A stretch of 64,000 nucleotides of DNA from Butyrivibrio sp. LB2008 (GCF_000621565.1 NZ_KK211307.1:192743-256742), one strand, 5' to 3'. Positions 8,630 through 17,153 are shown, counted from the first letter of the stretch. The notes: generated by a model from the sequence alone, not told the origin. Translations and numbers: made by a program.

Positions 8630-9571
8630 ATGGCAGTATTAAAACTACAGGCTCCCACCAAAGATTATCTGTGGGGAGGAAACCGCCTTGTCGACGAATT
8701 CGGTAAAAGACCGGCAGGCGATGTGACCGCGGAAAGCTGGGAGTTGTCGTGCTATCCAGGTTGTGAGTCTGTAATCGAAAACGGTGAGTTTGAGGGGAAG
8801 ACGCTCACAGATTATATAAATGAAAACGGTAAGAAGGTTCTTGGGAAAAACTGTGAGAAATTTAAGGACTTTCCGATACTTATCAAGCTTATTGATGCAA
8901 GGAAAGATCTGTCATTGCAGGTGCATCCGTCAGATGATTACGCCCTGAAAAAAGAAGGACAGTATGGAAAGACGGAGATGTGGTATATAATTGATGCCAA
9001 GGATAATGCTTTTTTGTATTATGGTTTTAATCGCGAGATTTCCAAAGAAGAGTTTCGAAAGCGCATAGAAAATCAGGCTCTTACAGAAGTTCTTAATGCT
9101 TATCCCGTAAGCAAGGGGGATGTGGTTTTCATTGAGGCGGATACTCTGCATGCAATAGGTGAGGGGATTCTTCTTGCTGAAATTCAGGAAAATTCCGATG
9201 TTACTTACAGGGTGTATGACTACGGAAGACGTGATAAAAACGGGAATCTGCGAAAGCTTCATATAGAAAAAGCGCTTGAAGTTACAGATCTTTTTCCTGT
9301 AAAAAAAGTTCCGAGACCTGAACCACATATCGGAAACTGCAAATATTTTACGGTTGATAAAGTCAATTTAAGCGGTAAGATCATGAATAAGCTTAGCGGA
9401 ACGGTTGATGAGACTTCGTTTTTGCATATTCTTTTCCTTTCGGGAGAAGGAGAAATAAAGAATGGCAACGAGGATGTGAGATTTAAAAAGGGCGACAGCT
9501 TTTTCATACCGGCAGGTGATGGGAATTATGAAATATGCGGAGAGTGTGAAGCGCTTTTCACATATATTTGA
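8630..9571 (+). CDS. manA: Mannose-6-phosphate isomerase, type I
   Basis: A 313-residue cupin-fold zinc isomerase of the short Firmicute type. LQVHPSDDYA, KTEMWYII and DTLHAIGEGILLAEIQ contain the zinc ligands and the substrate loop. It converts mannose 6-phosphate to fructose 6-phosphate, feeding mannose from the phosphorylase into glycolysis once a mutase (not seen here) has made mannose 6-phosphate. It follows the phosphorylase by 9 bases with GGAG as the binding site. Confidence 0.93.
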   Translation: MAVLKLQAPTKDYLWGGNRLVDEFGKRPAGDVTAESWELSCYPGCESVIENGEFEGKTLTDYINENGKKVLGKNCEKFKDFPILIKLIDARKDLSLQVHPSDDYALKKEGQYGKTEMWYIIDAKDNAFLYYGFNREISKEEFRKRIENQALTEVLNAYPVSKGDVVFIEADTLHAIGEGILLAEIQENSDVTYRVYDYGRRDKNGNLRKLHIEKALEVTDLFPVKKVPRPEPHIGNCKYFTVDKVNLSGKIMNKLSGTVDETSFLHILFLSGEGEIKNGNEDVRFKKGDSFFIPAGDGNYEICGECEALFTYI

Positions 9572-9581
9572 GGGTGAGAAT

Positions 9582-10751
9582 ATGCTTAGAGAGTATAAAA
9601 TTTCAGAAATAGAAAAATTGAAGATTCATGGCAGGAGAACTGCATGTCTTGATCCTTTAACGCTGTTCTGGAATGGTTCGGGAATAGAAATGAATGTACG
9701 TGCCACTGTGGTGAAACTTCGCTGTTATGCAGACTATTCAGTTTTTGAGCCGTGGATTGATGTACTTGTTGAAGGTGTAAGATATCAGAAGAGACCGCTT
9801 GAAAAGGGAATAAATGAGATCACAATCTGGCAAGGAAATGCGGGACCAGGCGAAAGTGATATTCCGCTCAGAAATATCAAGATTATGCGAGATACACCCG
9901 CTATGGCGGCGGATGGTGATACCCTGATACGGATTGAAGCTGTTTTGACCGATGGTACATTTGAAATTGTAGATGAACCGGGGCATAGGATTGAGTTCAT
10001 AGGAGACAGTATAACATCAGGCGAAGGCTGCATGGGGCCTGTAAGTGAACAGGAGTGGAACAGCGCATGTTTTGATGCTGTCGATAATTATACATATATC
10101 ACAGCTCAAAAACTGGGGGCTGACTATGAGGTTTTCAGCCAGAGCGGTTATGGCTTTGTGTGGTCCTGGAATGGCAATCCGAAAGAAAATATGCCGTTAT
10201 TCTATGATGAGGTGTGCGGGCTTGTTCCGGACGGAAAAGCTTGTGAGCTTGGGACTTATGAGAAATATGATTTCTCTCTTTTTGAACCTGATATCGTCAT
10301 TATTAATTTGGGTACGAATGATGCGGGTGCATATTCCGTAAGTAGTCATGAAGCTGCAAGGAGCATGGGAAGTGATAATATTCACTATCTGAATGAAAAA
10401 GGTGAGATCCCGTCGGAGGATGTGGCAGCGCTTAAGAACGGTGCAAAAGCTTTTTTGAAAAAGGTCAGAGAGAAGCGTCCGGGTGCCATAATAATATGGG
10501 CTTACGGAATGCTGCTTCAGGATTCTGATATAATTAACACTCAGATGACAAACCTGCTGTCAGCGGCAGTTGCTGAGTATTCCAAGCAGGAAAACGACAG
10601 CAAGGTATATTATCATCAGCTTCCGCCGACACTTGCCGGAGAGTTTGGCTCGAGATCGCATCCCGGCCATGCGGCTCACAAAAAGGCAGCAGAATCATTG
10701 GTGAAGAAGATAGAGGCGGTATTGGATATTTCGGATGTTTATGCTTGTTAG
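9582..10751 (+). CDS. Acetyl esterase, CE2-like (jelly-roll plus SGNH domain)
   Basis: A 389-residue protein: an N-terminal beta-sandwich (~1-130), then an SGNH/GDSL hydrolase domain with GDSITSGEG (nucleophile Ser143), INLGTND, and a C-terminal HPGHAAH motif with the catalytic His. This architecture matches carbohydrate esterase family 2, which removes acetyl groups from mannan or xylan oligosaccharides. There is no signal peptide, so it acts in the cytoplasm. The start is ATG 9582 with GAGGGTGAG before it; upstream in-frame ATGs lie inside manA. It is the last gene of the operon. Confidence 0.82.
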   Translation: MLREYKISEIEKLKIHGRRTACLDPLTLFWNGSGIEMNVRATVVKLRCYADYSVFEPWIDVLVEGVRYQKRPLEKGINEITIWQGNAGPGESDIPLRNIKIMRDTPAMAADGDTLIRIEAVLTDGTFEIVDEPGHRIEFIGDSITSGEGCMGPVSEQEWNSACFDAVDNYTYITAQKLGADYEVFSQSGYGFVWSWNGNPKENMPLFYDEVCGLVPDGKACELGTYEKYDFSLFEPDIVIINLGTNDAGAYSVSSHEAARSMGSDNIHYLNEKGEIPSEDVAALKNGAKAFLKKVREKRPGAIIIWAYGMLLQDSDIINTQMTNLLSAAVAEYSKQENDSKVYYHQLPPTLAGEFGSRSHPGHAAHKKAAESLVKKIEAVLDISDVYAC

Positions 10752-10770
10752 TCGAATCACAGTCAGCTTA

Positions 10771-10815
10771 CCCTGTCCATTTTGCAGTAAATGCAAGTAT
10801 GGACAGGGCTTTTTT
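10771..10815 (+). terminator. Strong terminator of the mannan operon
   Basis: CCCTGTCCAT (10771-10780) pairs perfectly with ATGGACAGGG (10799-10808), followed by a T-rich tract. It lies between the convergent esterase and CorA genes and faces the plus strand only. Confidence 0.93.
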
Positions 10816-10841
10816 GATAGGAATTTCCTAAATATGAGGAT

Positions 10842-11759
10842 TTACAAGATTTTTTTTATCTTAAAGAAAATAAGACTTCCGCTCACTATAAGTATGCTCA
10901 GGATTATCACAACGGGATAGCCCATTCGGGACTCAAGTTCCGGCATATATTTAAAATTCATTCCGTACCATCCGACGATAAGTGTCAGAGGCATGAAGAT
11001 AGTGGTAACGACTGTAAGGACGGTCATTATTCTGTTCTGCCTTACATCGAGTTGAGACTGGTAGAGGTCGTTAAGCTGGATGGTATAATCACGAAGATGC
11101 GTTGCGGAGTCATACAATCTGTCTACGCGGCTTGAGAACATATGGAAGTAGCGAAGGTTTTCTTCTTTAAAGAATCCGTTTTCATTTTCTTCAAGTTCCT
11201 GGCCTAAATCCAAAAGCTGCTCGTAGTGAATGCGCAGATCTCTGATGTCGCCGCGGATATCATTATTGCGCTCCATGTGTGCTGTTTCGGCATTTGACAT
11301 TATTTCTTTTTCAAGGCTGTCCAGCTCAAGTTCATATTTCTGCATTGTCTGAAGGTCATTATGGATAATGAGTTCCAGAAAATCATATAAGAAACGCTCA
11401 AGACAGGGCTTTTTCCATTTCTTGTAACGTCTTATTCTTTGTACAAGGCGAAGAGCGGTATCGCTTTCATCTATAAAAACAATTCCGGTTTCATCAAGTG
11501 CAAATGAGAATCGCTGAGGCACAGATGTGTGAGAAGACTGCGTTGGGATAAAGAAAGTTCCTGTAAGCGAATCATAATTGACTTCTGCTTTTGTAGCGAA
11601 GATTTCCTCGCTGTTTATATCAAAATCTATTCCCATATCAAAGTTTTCATTTTGTTCAGCCCACTGAGCCTGCGTAAGTACGGCTACATAGGGTGCGGCA
11701 GCATCATGGCACTGCTCAGCGCTACATTCTTCCAGTTCGTTTTTTATAAGAAAAAACAT
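10842..11759 (-). CDS. CorA-family magnesium/divalent cation transporter
   Basis: A 305-residue protein with a long acidic and coiled cytoplasmic domain and two C-terminal transmembrane helices. The first helix ends in the CorA signature GMNF (within LIVGWYGMNFKYMPELES). A short basic tail follows the second helix. The start at 11759 is chosen because GGAGG stands 7 bases upstream; a longer frame to 11804 has no site. It is alone on the minus strand, convergent with the mannan operon. Mg2+ is the usual substrate; Co2+/Ni2+ or efflux roles cannot be excluded. Confidence 0.9.
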   Translation of the reverse strand: MFFLIKNELEECSAEQCHDAAAPYVAVLTQAQWAEQNENFDMGIDFDINSEEIFATKAEVNYDSLTGTFFIPTQSSHTSVPQRFSFALDETGIVFIDESDTALRLVQRIRRYKKWKKPCLERFLYDFLELIIHNDLQTMQKYELELDSLEKEIMSNAETAHMERNNDIRGDIRDLRIHYEQLLDLGQELEENENGFFKEENLRYFHMFSSRVDRLYDSATHLRDYTIQLNDLYQSQLDVRQNRIMTVLTVVTTIFMPLTLIVGWYGMNFKYMPELESRMGYPVVIILSILIVSGSLIFFKIKKIL

Positions 11760-12080
11760 ATGAATCCTCCGATATATATCAACTGTATATTGATATGATA
11801 GCACTAAATTAATATTTGTGGGTTGATTTTAATAAAGGTTAATGATAAAGTAATAATTGTAACAAAAATATTAATAGTTTAGTGTCAGATGAGTTGATAA
11901 GAAAAATACGGTATATAGATATATGGGGATATATTTACCGATGAAATTTTTTCTATGTGGCATTTTTATTTACGAGAAAATGTTAATAAAACATTAGCAA
12001 TAACTCTGTTTTAAATGTTGGTTTTTAAATTGACATTATGTATGGTGGCACTGTGTAAATAGCAATCGGGGGTACAGAAA
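11760..12080. promoter_or_regulatory. Divergent intergenic region with peptidase promoter
   Basis: A 321-base AT-rich region between divergent corA and the peptidase gene. A promoter for the peptidase is visible: TTGACA (12030-12035), 18 bases, TGTAAA (12054-12059). An imperfect inverted repeat (GGTATATAG ... TATATTTACC, about 11910-11940) lies in the middle. No clear corA promoter and no small gene was found. Confidence 0.5.
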
Positions 12081-14288
12081 ATGAGAAAAAAAGCACTATT
12101 ATCTACTTTGACTGCAGTCGGAATGGCGGCGGTACTGGCGGTTTCGCCTCTTCAAAGTATTGATATAAAGGCAGCACCTGTTAATACGATTTCGACAACG
12201 CCTGTAGCAGCGTCGAATATAGTGGATCTTACAAGAAATGATGCGTATAAAGTACGTGATGCTTTCTATTCACTTTCGGATAACAGCGTAAACCGTATGG
12301 CTTCTGAGCATTTCCAGATCATATGGGGCAAAAGCAATTCTACAAATATCAGAATTGACGAAGAGTTTATCAAAGGAAATCTTACAAATCTTGAAAATAT
12401 CTATGCTTTCTATACTCAGGAACTTGGGATGAAAGATATCGGTGTATCCGGTAATCAAAAATTTAAAACCAATGTATATATTTCAAATACTGGCCTTAGG
12501 GCATTTGAAGATAACTGGGCTTACATGAACAGAGACAGAGAGGGCTTTGGATTTCTTTTTGTTGCTCCCGGAGCAATGGTAGTTTCGGATCCCAATCCAA
12601 GCTGGGTTTTACCACATGAGCTGGCGCATGTGTTTACATATTATCAGGGCGGAAATATTGATTATCCATGGTATGAGTCAACCGCCAACTGGTTTAGAGA
12701 TCAGTTCCTTGGTAGTGAGTATTATTGCTACCACGGAAAGAAGTTCGGACCTTATTCGGATTTCTTTTCACCTTACCTTATTAACGCGGATTACTATGTC
12801 CCTCATATGCTTAACTGGTATGATACATGGCCGATATTCCTCTATATTTCCGAGAATCCCGATCACATCGACGGACTTGGAATGGAGCTTATGCATAAGA
12901 TCCTTGAGAACAAGCAGCAGGATTCTTCTATGTATGCAACAATAGAGAGACTTTCGGGAGTTTCTATTAAGACTATTCTCGGAGGAATGTCAAAGAGACT
13001 TGCAACTATGGATTTCAGCAGACAGAAATTCTATCTTGAGCATCTCAACAATGAGACTTTGAGAGAAGCAGGAAACCGCGAGAAGATATATACAACGCTT
13101 TCAAGACCCGATAATGAAGGCTATCAGGCCGTTCCTGCAAACAAAGCACCTATGCAGACGGGCTTTAACATTATTCCTCTTAATGTCGATCTCAAGAAGG
13201 GCGGAATCCAGGCTGATTTCGTTAACACATCGGGAGTTCAGGGATCTGATTTCAGAGTTACACTTGTTACAAGTACTGCAGATAACAAGACTCGTTATTC
13301 AGAGACATTTAGCAGCGGAACAGGATCAATCGCGCTTCACGGTGACGAGAAGTCGGCTTACCTTGTAGTTTGTGCAACACCCGATAATCTCAAGGGATAT
13401 CATACAGACTGGAATTCAAAGACAACTGAGACTGACACAAGATTTACATATAAAGTTAAGATCTCTGCTACAGACGGAGCACCCGCACCTGTAGAAGAGA
13501 AGAAGGAAGAAGCTACTCCCGAGCCTGAAAAGACAACTGAAGATAAGGGCAACACAGAGGCTACTCCCGAACCTGTAAATAACAATGATAAGAATGACAA
13601 GAAGGAAGAAGCTACACCTGAACCTGAAAAGACGAGTGATTCAAAAGAAGACAATTCCAAGAAGAACGAGGCGCCTGAGCAGAAAGAAGATAATAAGAAG
13701 AAGGACAATTCAGACGTACTTCCTACACCCGATAACGGAGGAAATGCAGGAAATACGGGCAGTACTGTAGATAAAGATACAGCATCTAAGTCTGACAACG
13801 GCGGCGAAAGAGTGAGCGAAGCGCTTCCTGCAGATGAATTTTATAAGGATTCAAATAAGAAATCAAATAATAAATCAAATAATAATGATTCTTCTTCAAA
13901 TGGATCGACAGTTGACGATAGTCAGAGAGATGATAACAGCAGCCAAAATAATAATGATAGTAATAACAATAATGATGATTGGCAGCAGGACAATGGCAAC
14001 GGAAACTGGCAGCAGAGTGATGGAAATGATTGGTCATGGCCTACACCGGATGACAATTCTAACGGTGGAAACGGACAGTGCGGCGGAAATACAGGATATA
14101 ATCCGGCACCTAACGGTCCGGGCTACACGCAGGGATGTCCTTATGGAAACGATTGGGGATATGACCAGAATACAAGTGGATACTCAACGGAAGATCTTGA
14201 TTACTTCCTTGGCGAAGACGAAGATTCCGACACTTCCTTCTGGGGTGTGATCACTCACATATTCAAAAAAATCTTCGGATTCAAATAA
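12081..14288 (+). CDS. Secreted HExxH metallopeptidase-like protein with disordered tail
   Basis: A 735-residue protein. Residues ~1-31 form a Sec signal peptide. The zinc motif is HELAH at 179-183, with a likely third ligand Glu199 in WYESTANWF, the gluzincin (peptidase MA-like) arrangement. Residues ~330-460 look like a beta domain. From ~465 to ~715 the chain is low-complexity: repeats of KKEEATPEPEKT, then Asn/Asp/Ser/Gln-rich sequence with Trp-Gln-Gln pieces and a Gly/Asn/Cys segment. It ends in an amphipathic FWGVITHIFKKIFGF. No LPXTG or S-layer anchor is seen. It may be a cell-surface or extracellular peptidase; the substrate is unknown. Confidence 0.75.
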   Translation: MRKKALLSTLTAVGMAAVLAVSPLQSIDIKAAPVNTISTTPVAASNIVDLTRNDAYKVRDAFYSLSDNSVNRMASEHFQIIWGKSNSTNIRIDEEFIKGNLTNLENIYAFYTQELGMKDIGVSGNQKFKTNVYISNTGLRAFEDNWAYMNRDREGFGFLFVAPGAMVVSDPNPSWVLPHELAHVFTYYQGGNIDYPWYESTANWFRDQFLGSEYYCYHGKKFGPYSDFFSPYLINADYYVPHMLNWYDTWPIFLYISENPDHIDGLGMELMHKILENKQQDSSMYATIERLSGVSIKTILGGMSKRLATMDFSRQKFYLEHLNNETLREAGNREKIYTTLSRPDNEGYQAVPANKAPMQTGFNIIPLNVDLKKGGIQADFVNTSGVQGSDFRVTLVTSTADNKTRYSETFSSGTGSIALHGDEKSAYLVVCATPDNLKGYHTDWNSKTTETDTRFTYKVKISATDGAPAPVEEKKEEATPEPEKTTEDKGNTEATPEPVNNNDKNDKKEEATPEPEKTSDSKEDNSKKNEAPEQKEDNKKKDNSDVLPTPDNGGNAGNTGSTVDKDTASKSDNGGERVSEALPADEFYKDSNKKSNNKSNNNDSSSNGSTVDDSQRDDNSSQNNNDSNNNNDDWQQDNGNGNWQQSDGNDWSWPTPDDNSNGGNGQCGGNTGYNPAPNGPGYTQGCPYGNDWGYDQNTSGYSTEDLDYFLGEDEDSDTSFWGVITHIFKKIFGFK

Positions 14289-14296
14289 AGAGAAAA

Positions 14297-14521
14297 GGCT
14301 ACCGCATACGTGGTAGCCTTTAGGTACGCCCGGGGAATTGGCATATATTCAGAAATGTTTGTGTACGGCTGCGCAGTGATTTTCATAAATTTATAGAAGC
14401 AGGAACCGCCTCCTTTCACGTTCGTTCAGGGAAGTCGGCGGTTCCTGCTTCTATAAATTTTGAAAATCATCTTGCTCGTCCGAAAACTGCACATTTTCTG
14501 AATATATGCCAATTCCCCGGG
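14297..14521 (+). ncRNA. Structured element copy A (terminator hairpin plus 193-nt long hairpin)
   Basis: It starts 8 bases after the peptidase stop with a terminator-like hairpin GGCTACC/GGTAGCC (14297-14318) and TTT. Ten bases later comes a long hairpin, 14329-14521: a 27-bp perfect outer stem (14329-14355 with 14495-14521), an internal asymmetric region, then an inner stem (~14386-14410 with ~14437-14460) closing a 26-nt loop (14411-14436). A second copy at 29257-29492 keeps the same layout and spacing but has different stem sequences, while the internal blocks 14360-14391 and 14456-14494 and the loop are conserved. RNA or DNA function is unknown; I do not recognise it. Confidence 0.7.
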
Positions 14522-14544
14522 CTGTTCATTGAAGATTTATCAGG

Positions 14545-14685
14545 TATGCGATTTTTCAAGTACTTGATTTTTTTATATTTAGTTCTTTATATCATGTATT
14601 TGGGCCTTTTTTAACGAGGGGGGCTTTTTATTAAGTATTTGGCACTTTTATCGAGTGTTGGTTCTTTATTTCGAGTGTTTGACTT
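14545..14685. repeat. Degenerate short tandem repeats downstream of the radical SAM gene
   Basis: The motif GTATTTGG or variants (GTGTTGG, GTGTTTG, GTAGTTGG), followed by TTCTTTA-like sequence, recurs near 14560, 14596, 14635, 14655, 14675 and 14690. The last units have 20- and 15-base spacing, and the final one lies in the 3' end of the radical SAM gene. With element A it fills the 14289-14685 gap; no gene is seen there. Confidence 0.4.
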
Positions 14686-15780
14686 TTAAGTAGTTGGTTC
14701 CGGTTTGGTTAGTGCGTCCAGGAGGCAGAGGCGTTGGGTTTTGGTGGCGAAGTCCCAGGTGTGGAAGGAGCCGCCCATGCAGTATTTGCGACCGGGGCAG
14801 GTGGAGCATTTTTCGTTGTCTTCGGATCTGTCGTAGCGGAAAGATTTGAATTCGTTTTTCCAGATATCGGAGAAGCGTCTTTCGTGGATGTTGCCCTGGA
14901 TGATGCCGGGCTGGGTTCTGTCGATGTCGAGGCATCCGAATACGTCGCCTGTTACTGTGATGCTGGCAACGGTGATTCCTGCCATACAGAAGAAGTACCA
15001 GTCGCGGACTTCTCTTTCGTAGTCAAGGCCGAGGTAGTGACAGCAACCGTAGGTGACGGGCTCGTTGTCAGCTCTTTTGCTGCGGATAAATTCCATAATG
15101 GTGCGCTGGTCTTCATCTGTGAGAAGAAGCTCGGGATGTTCAAGTGCACGACCAATCGGCTCGATGCCCATAACACGCCAGCTGTCGATATCTATGCCGG
15201 CCATTATTTCATAGAGCGGTTCGAGTTCGCCGATGGTATCATGGTTAACAACAGTAGTAACCATGATATGTTCAAAGCATTGAAGGTCAATGAGGTTTTG
15301 GATTCCTTCCATAGCTTTTTTGTATGCGCCTTCAAGGCCTCTTACTTTGTCATGAGTTTCGGGGAGGCCGTCGATACTTACGGATATGGTATTCATTCCG
15401 CATCTTTGGAGCATCTTGGCAACTTCCGGTGTTATAAGTACCGCGTTGGAAGTCATTCCCCACTTAAAACCAAGTTGGTGAGCGTAGCTCGTTACTTCTT
15501 CGAAGCCGCGATATAAGAGTGGTTCACCTCCCGTGATATTGATCTGAGGAAGTGAATCTCCGAAATCCTCTTTTAACTGATCGAGTATATCTTTCCATTC
15601 CTGCGGGCTCATTTCCGCAGCGTGTACATCACCACACCTGGATCCGCAGTGCCAGCAGTGTTCGTTGCAATTTAAAGTAAGCTCAAAGAAAAGCTGTTTG
15701 AGATACGGCTTTTTAAAGAACTTTTTTCTTACATCGTACTGAAGATCAAGGTGGGATAGCTTCATTTTTTCTTTATTCAT
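14686..15780 (-). CDS. Radical SAM/SPASM enzyme, probable peptide maturase
   Basis: A 364-residue protein. The radical SAM cluster motif is CNEHCWHC (Cys38, Cys42, Cys45), followed by INITGGEPLLY. The C-terminal part has SPASM-type cysteines: YGCCHYLG, FFCMAG, FGCLD, and CSTCPGRKYCMGG with a later RLCLLD. These would bind one or two auxiliary Fe-S clusters. Such enzymes often install thioether, C-C or other links in ribosomal peptides. The gene lies 22 bases downstream of a short peptide gene in the same direction, the usual precursor-maturase order. The substrate is inferred; a sporulation or anaerobic sulfatase-maturase role is less likely from context. Confidence 0.8.
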   Translation of the reverse strand: MNKEKMKLSHLDLQYDVRKKFFKKPYLKQLFFELTLNCNEHCWHCGSRCGDVHAAEMSPQEWKDILDQLKEDFGDSLPQINITGGEPLLYRGFEEVTSYAHQLGFKWGMTSNAVLITPEVAKMLQRCGMNTISVSIDGLPETHDKVRGLEGAYKKAMEGIQNLIDLQCFEHIMVTTVVNHDTIGELEPLYEIMAGIDIDSWRVMGIEPIGRALEHPELLLTDEDQRTIMEFIRSKRADNEPVTYGCCHYLGLDYEREVRDWYFFCMAGITVASITVTGDVFGCLDIDRTQPGIIQGNIHERRFSDIWKNEFKSFRYDRSEDNEKCSTCPGRKYCMGGSFHTWDFATKTQRLCLLDALTKPEPTT

Positions 15781-15802
15781 GGCTATTTCCTTTAAATACC
15801 GA

Positions 15803-16141
15803 TTATTTTGATATTGATTCAGGTGATCCGTACATTACTTCTATAGGCATGTCGAAAGGTTCATCGTCATCTTTAGCCTCGTCTTGTGTTTCATTCGAAT
15901 CATTCCGGGCATCATCGGTAGCGTCCTGTGAAGCATCGGTAGTGTCCTGTGTATTATCAGTAGCTTCCTGTGCACTTGAGTTTTCTATGCTTGCATCTGA
16001 AGTTGTGTTTTCTGTATATGTCTCGTCGTAATTAAAGTCGTTACCTGCAACACCTGAGCCATAGGCGCATGCTGTACCGAGTATCATGGTAGCGACACTT
16101 GCTGTAGTAGCGATAACAACTTTCTTTTTCATTTTTTTCAT
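15803..16141 (-). CDS. Short exported acidic peptide, candidate radical SAM substrate
   Basis: A 112-residue product. Residues 1-~30 form a basic plus hydrophobic signal sequence (MKKMKKKVVIATTASVATMI, then LGTACAYG). A long Asp/Glu/Thr/Ser/Gln/Asn-rich stretch follows (~35-92), with repeated TQDTTDASQDATDDA-like units. The conserved-looking end is PFDMPIEVMYGSPESISK. AAAGGAG precedes the ATG. It is the first gene of a two-gene minus-strand unit with the radical SAM/SPASM enzyme. The compact C-terminus after a disordered spacer resembles a modification core, but no known RiPP motif is recognised. A plain surface peptide is the alternative. Confidence 0.65.
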   Translation of the reverse strand: MKKMKKKVVIATTASVATMILGTACAYGSGVAGNDFNYDETYTENTTSDASIENSSAQEATDNTQDTTDASQDATDDARNDSNETQDEAKDDDEPFDMPIEVMYGSPESISK

Positions 16142-16348
16142 AAGTAACTCCTTTATAATATATTAAGAATATATTAATTCAAAACGAGCTATTTTTCAAA
16201 TAAAATCTTTTGCGAGGAATATGTCTGAAGTATGTTGAAATAGATGTTTTTTAAGTTTGTATATACGATTAGAATATATTGATATTAAAAACAGGTCATG
16301 ATAAGATGTTAATGTTTTATTAAATACAGAAGGGCGTTTATTTCTAAT

Positions 16349-17125
16349 ATGGAAGAATCTTTTGAAAATTATGAAGTTGAACAAAGTAAAAGAATAGTAA
16401 AGACGTTTAAATTGATTTCTTTAATTATATATATTATTGAAGGTGGCTTGATTTTATTGTTTCACTTTAATATATGGACATCACGGAAACTACTGATTTT
16501 ATTTATGGTTTTATTACCATGGATAAGATACATATATGCTCTCAGATTTTCGGATATTGCATATTGGGATGAAGCAAATAAGAGAAGAGATGATTATGAA
16601 GAAAAATCGTCTAAAGAATGGCTTTCTACGCATGTTACTTTTATCTATAACAGTGCGTTTGTACTTCCAACACTGATCTATTTATATGTCTTTAATACAT
16701 TGCTTGTGTTTGCACATGTACATAAAGGGGAGAGCGTAATTTATCTGTTTTGTGTAGTGGCTTTTTTGGTAATGCTTATAATAGGATATCTATGTGTTGG
16801 ACGTGGGTTTGAAGACAGAAAGAGACAGCTTTTTTATTATTTTTTTATTATGCTTTTTGTTGTGGGGCTGACTGTTAGTGCTGTTTGTTATTCGCTTAGT
16901 TCTCCTGTAGCATATGAGGAGTGCACTTATATTTCGAAATCGACCAGTCATTCACGGAAAGGCGGAACAAGCTATTATGTTGAAGTCAGACTTCAAGATG
17001 GTTCCAGCTTCCGAAGTGAAGTGACAAAAGATTTGTATCACAACGCGCAGTATGAGGATCTGTATTTGTGCAGGGAGGAAAATCCTTTTGGAATTGAATA
17101 TTGGCATGTTTGCGTAGGAAAATAA
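16349..17125 (+). CDS. Hypothetical polytopic membrane protein
   Basis: A 258-residue protein, not recognised. About five or six hydrophobic segments lie between residues 20 and 190 (paired helices near 20-65, 95-125, 130-150 and 165-190). They are followed by a soluble C-terminal domain of ~65 residues rich in beta-type sequence (SYYVEVRLQDGSSFRSEVT). A DUF3592-like external domain is possible but not demonstrated. The ribosome binding site is weak (AAGGGCG about 15 bases upstream). It is divergent from the peptide/radical SAM pair and starts the membrane-protein island. Confidence 0.6.
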   Translation: MEESFENYEVEQSKRIVKTFKLISLIIYIIEGGLILLFHFNIWTSRKLLILFMVLLPWIRYIYALRFSDIAYWDEANKRRDDYEEKSSKEWLSTHVTFIYNSAFVLPTLIYLYVFNTLLVFAHVHKGESVIYLFCVVAFLVMLIIGYLCVGRGFEDRKRQLFYYFFIMLFVVGLTVSAVCYSLSSPVAYEECTYISKSTSHSRKGGTSYYVEVRLQDGSSFRSEVTKDLYHNAQYEDLYLCREENPFGIEYWHVCVGK

Positions 17126-17153
17126 AATCTAAGAATTTAGAGCGTGTGGATGA

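Noticed and set aside
13400-13798. Minus-strand frame of 132 codons opposite the peptidase tail
   Set aside because: It is a Ser/Leu/Phe-rich shadow of the repetitive EATPEPEKT coding region.
14297-14521. Insertion-sequence remnant or MITE
   Set aside because: A MITE family should share terminal repeats between copies; here the outer arms of the two copies are unrelated in sequence while the interior is conserved, and no target-site duplication was seen.
14734-15516. Long open frame (260 codons) on the plus strand opposite the radical SAM gene
   Set aside because: It is antisense to a gene with clear cluster motifs; its Val/Phe/Ala-rich product has no motif and no ribosome binding site.
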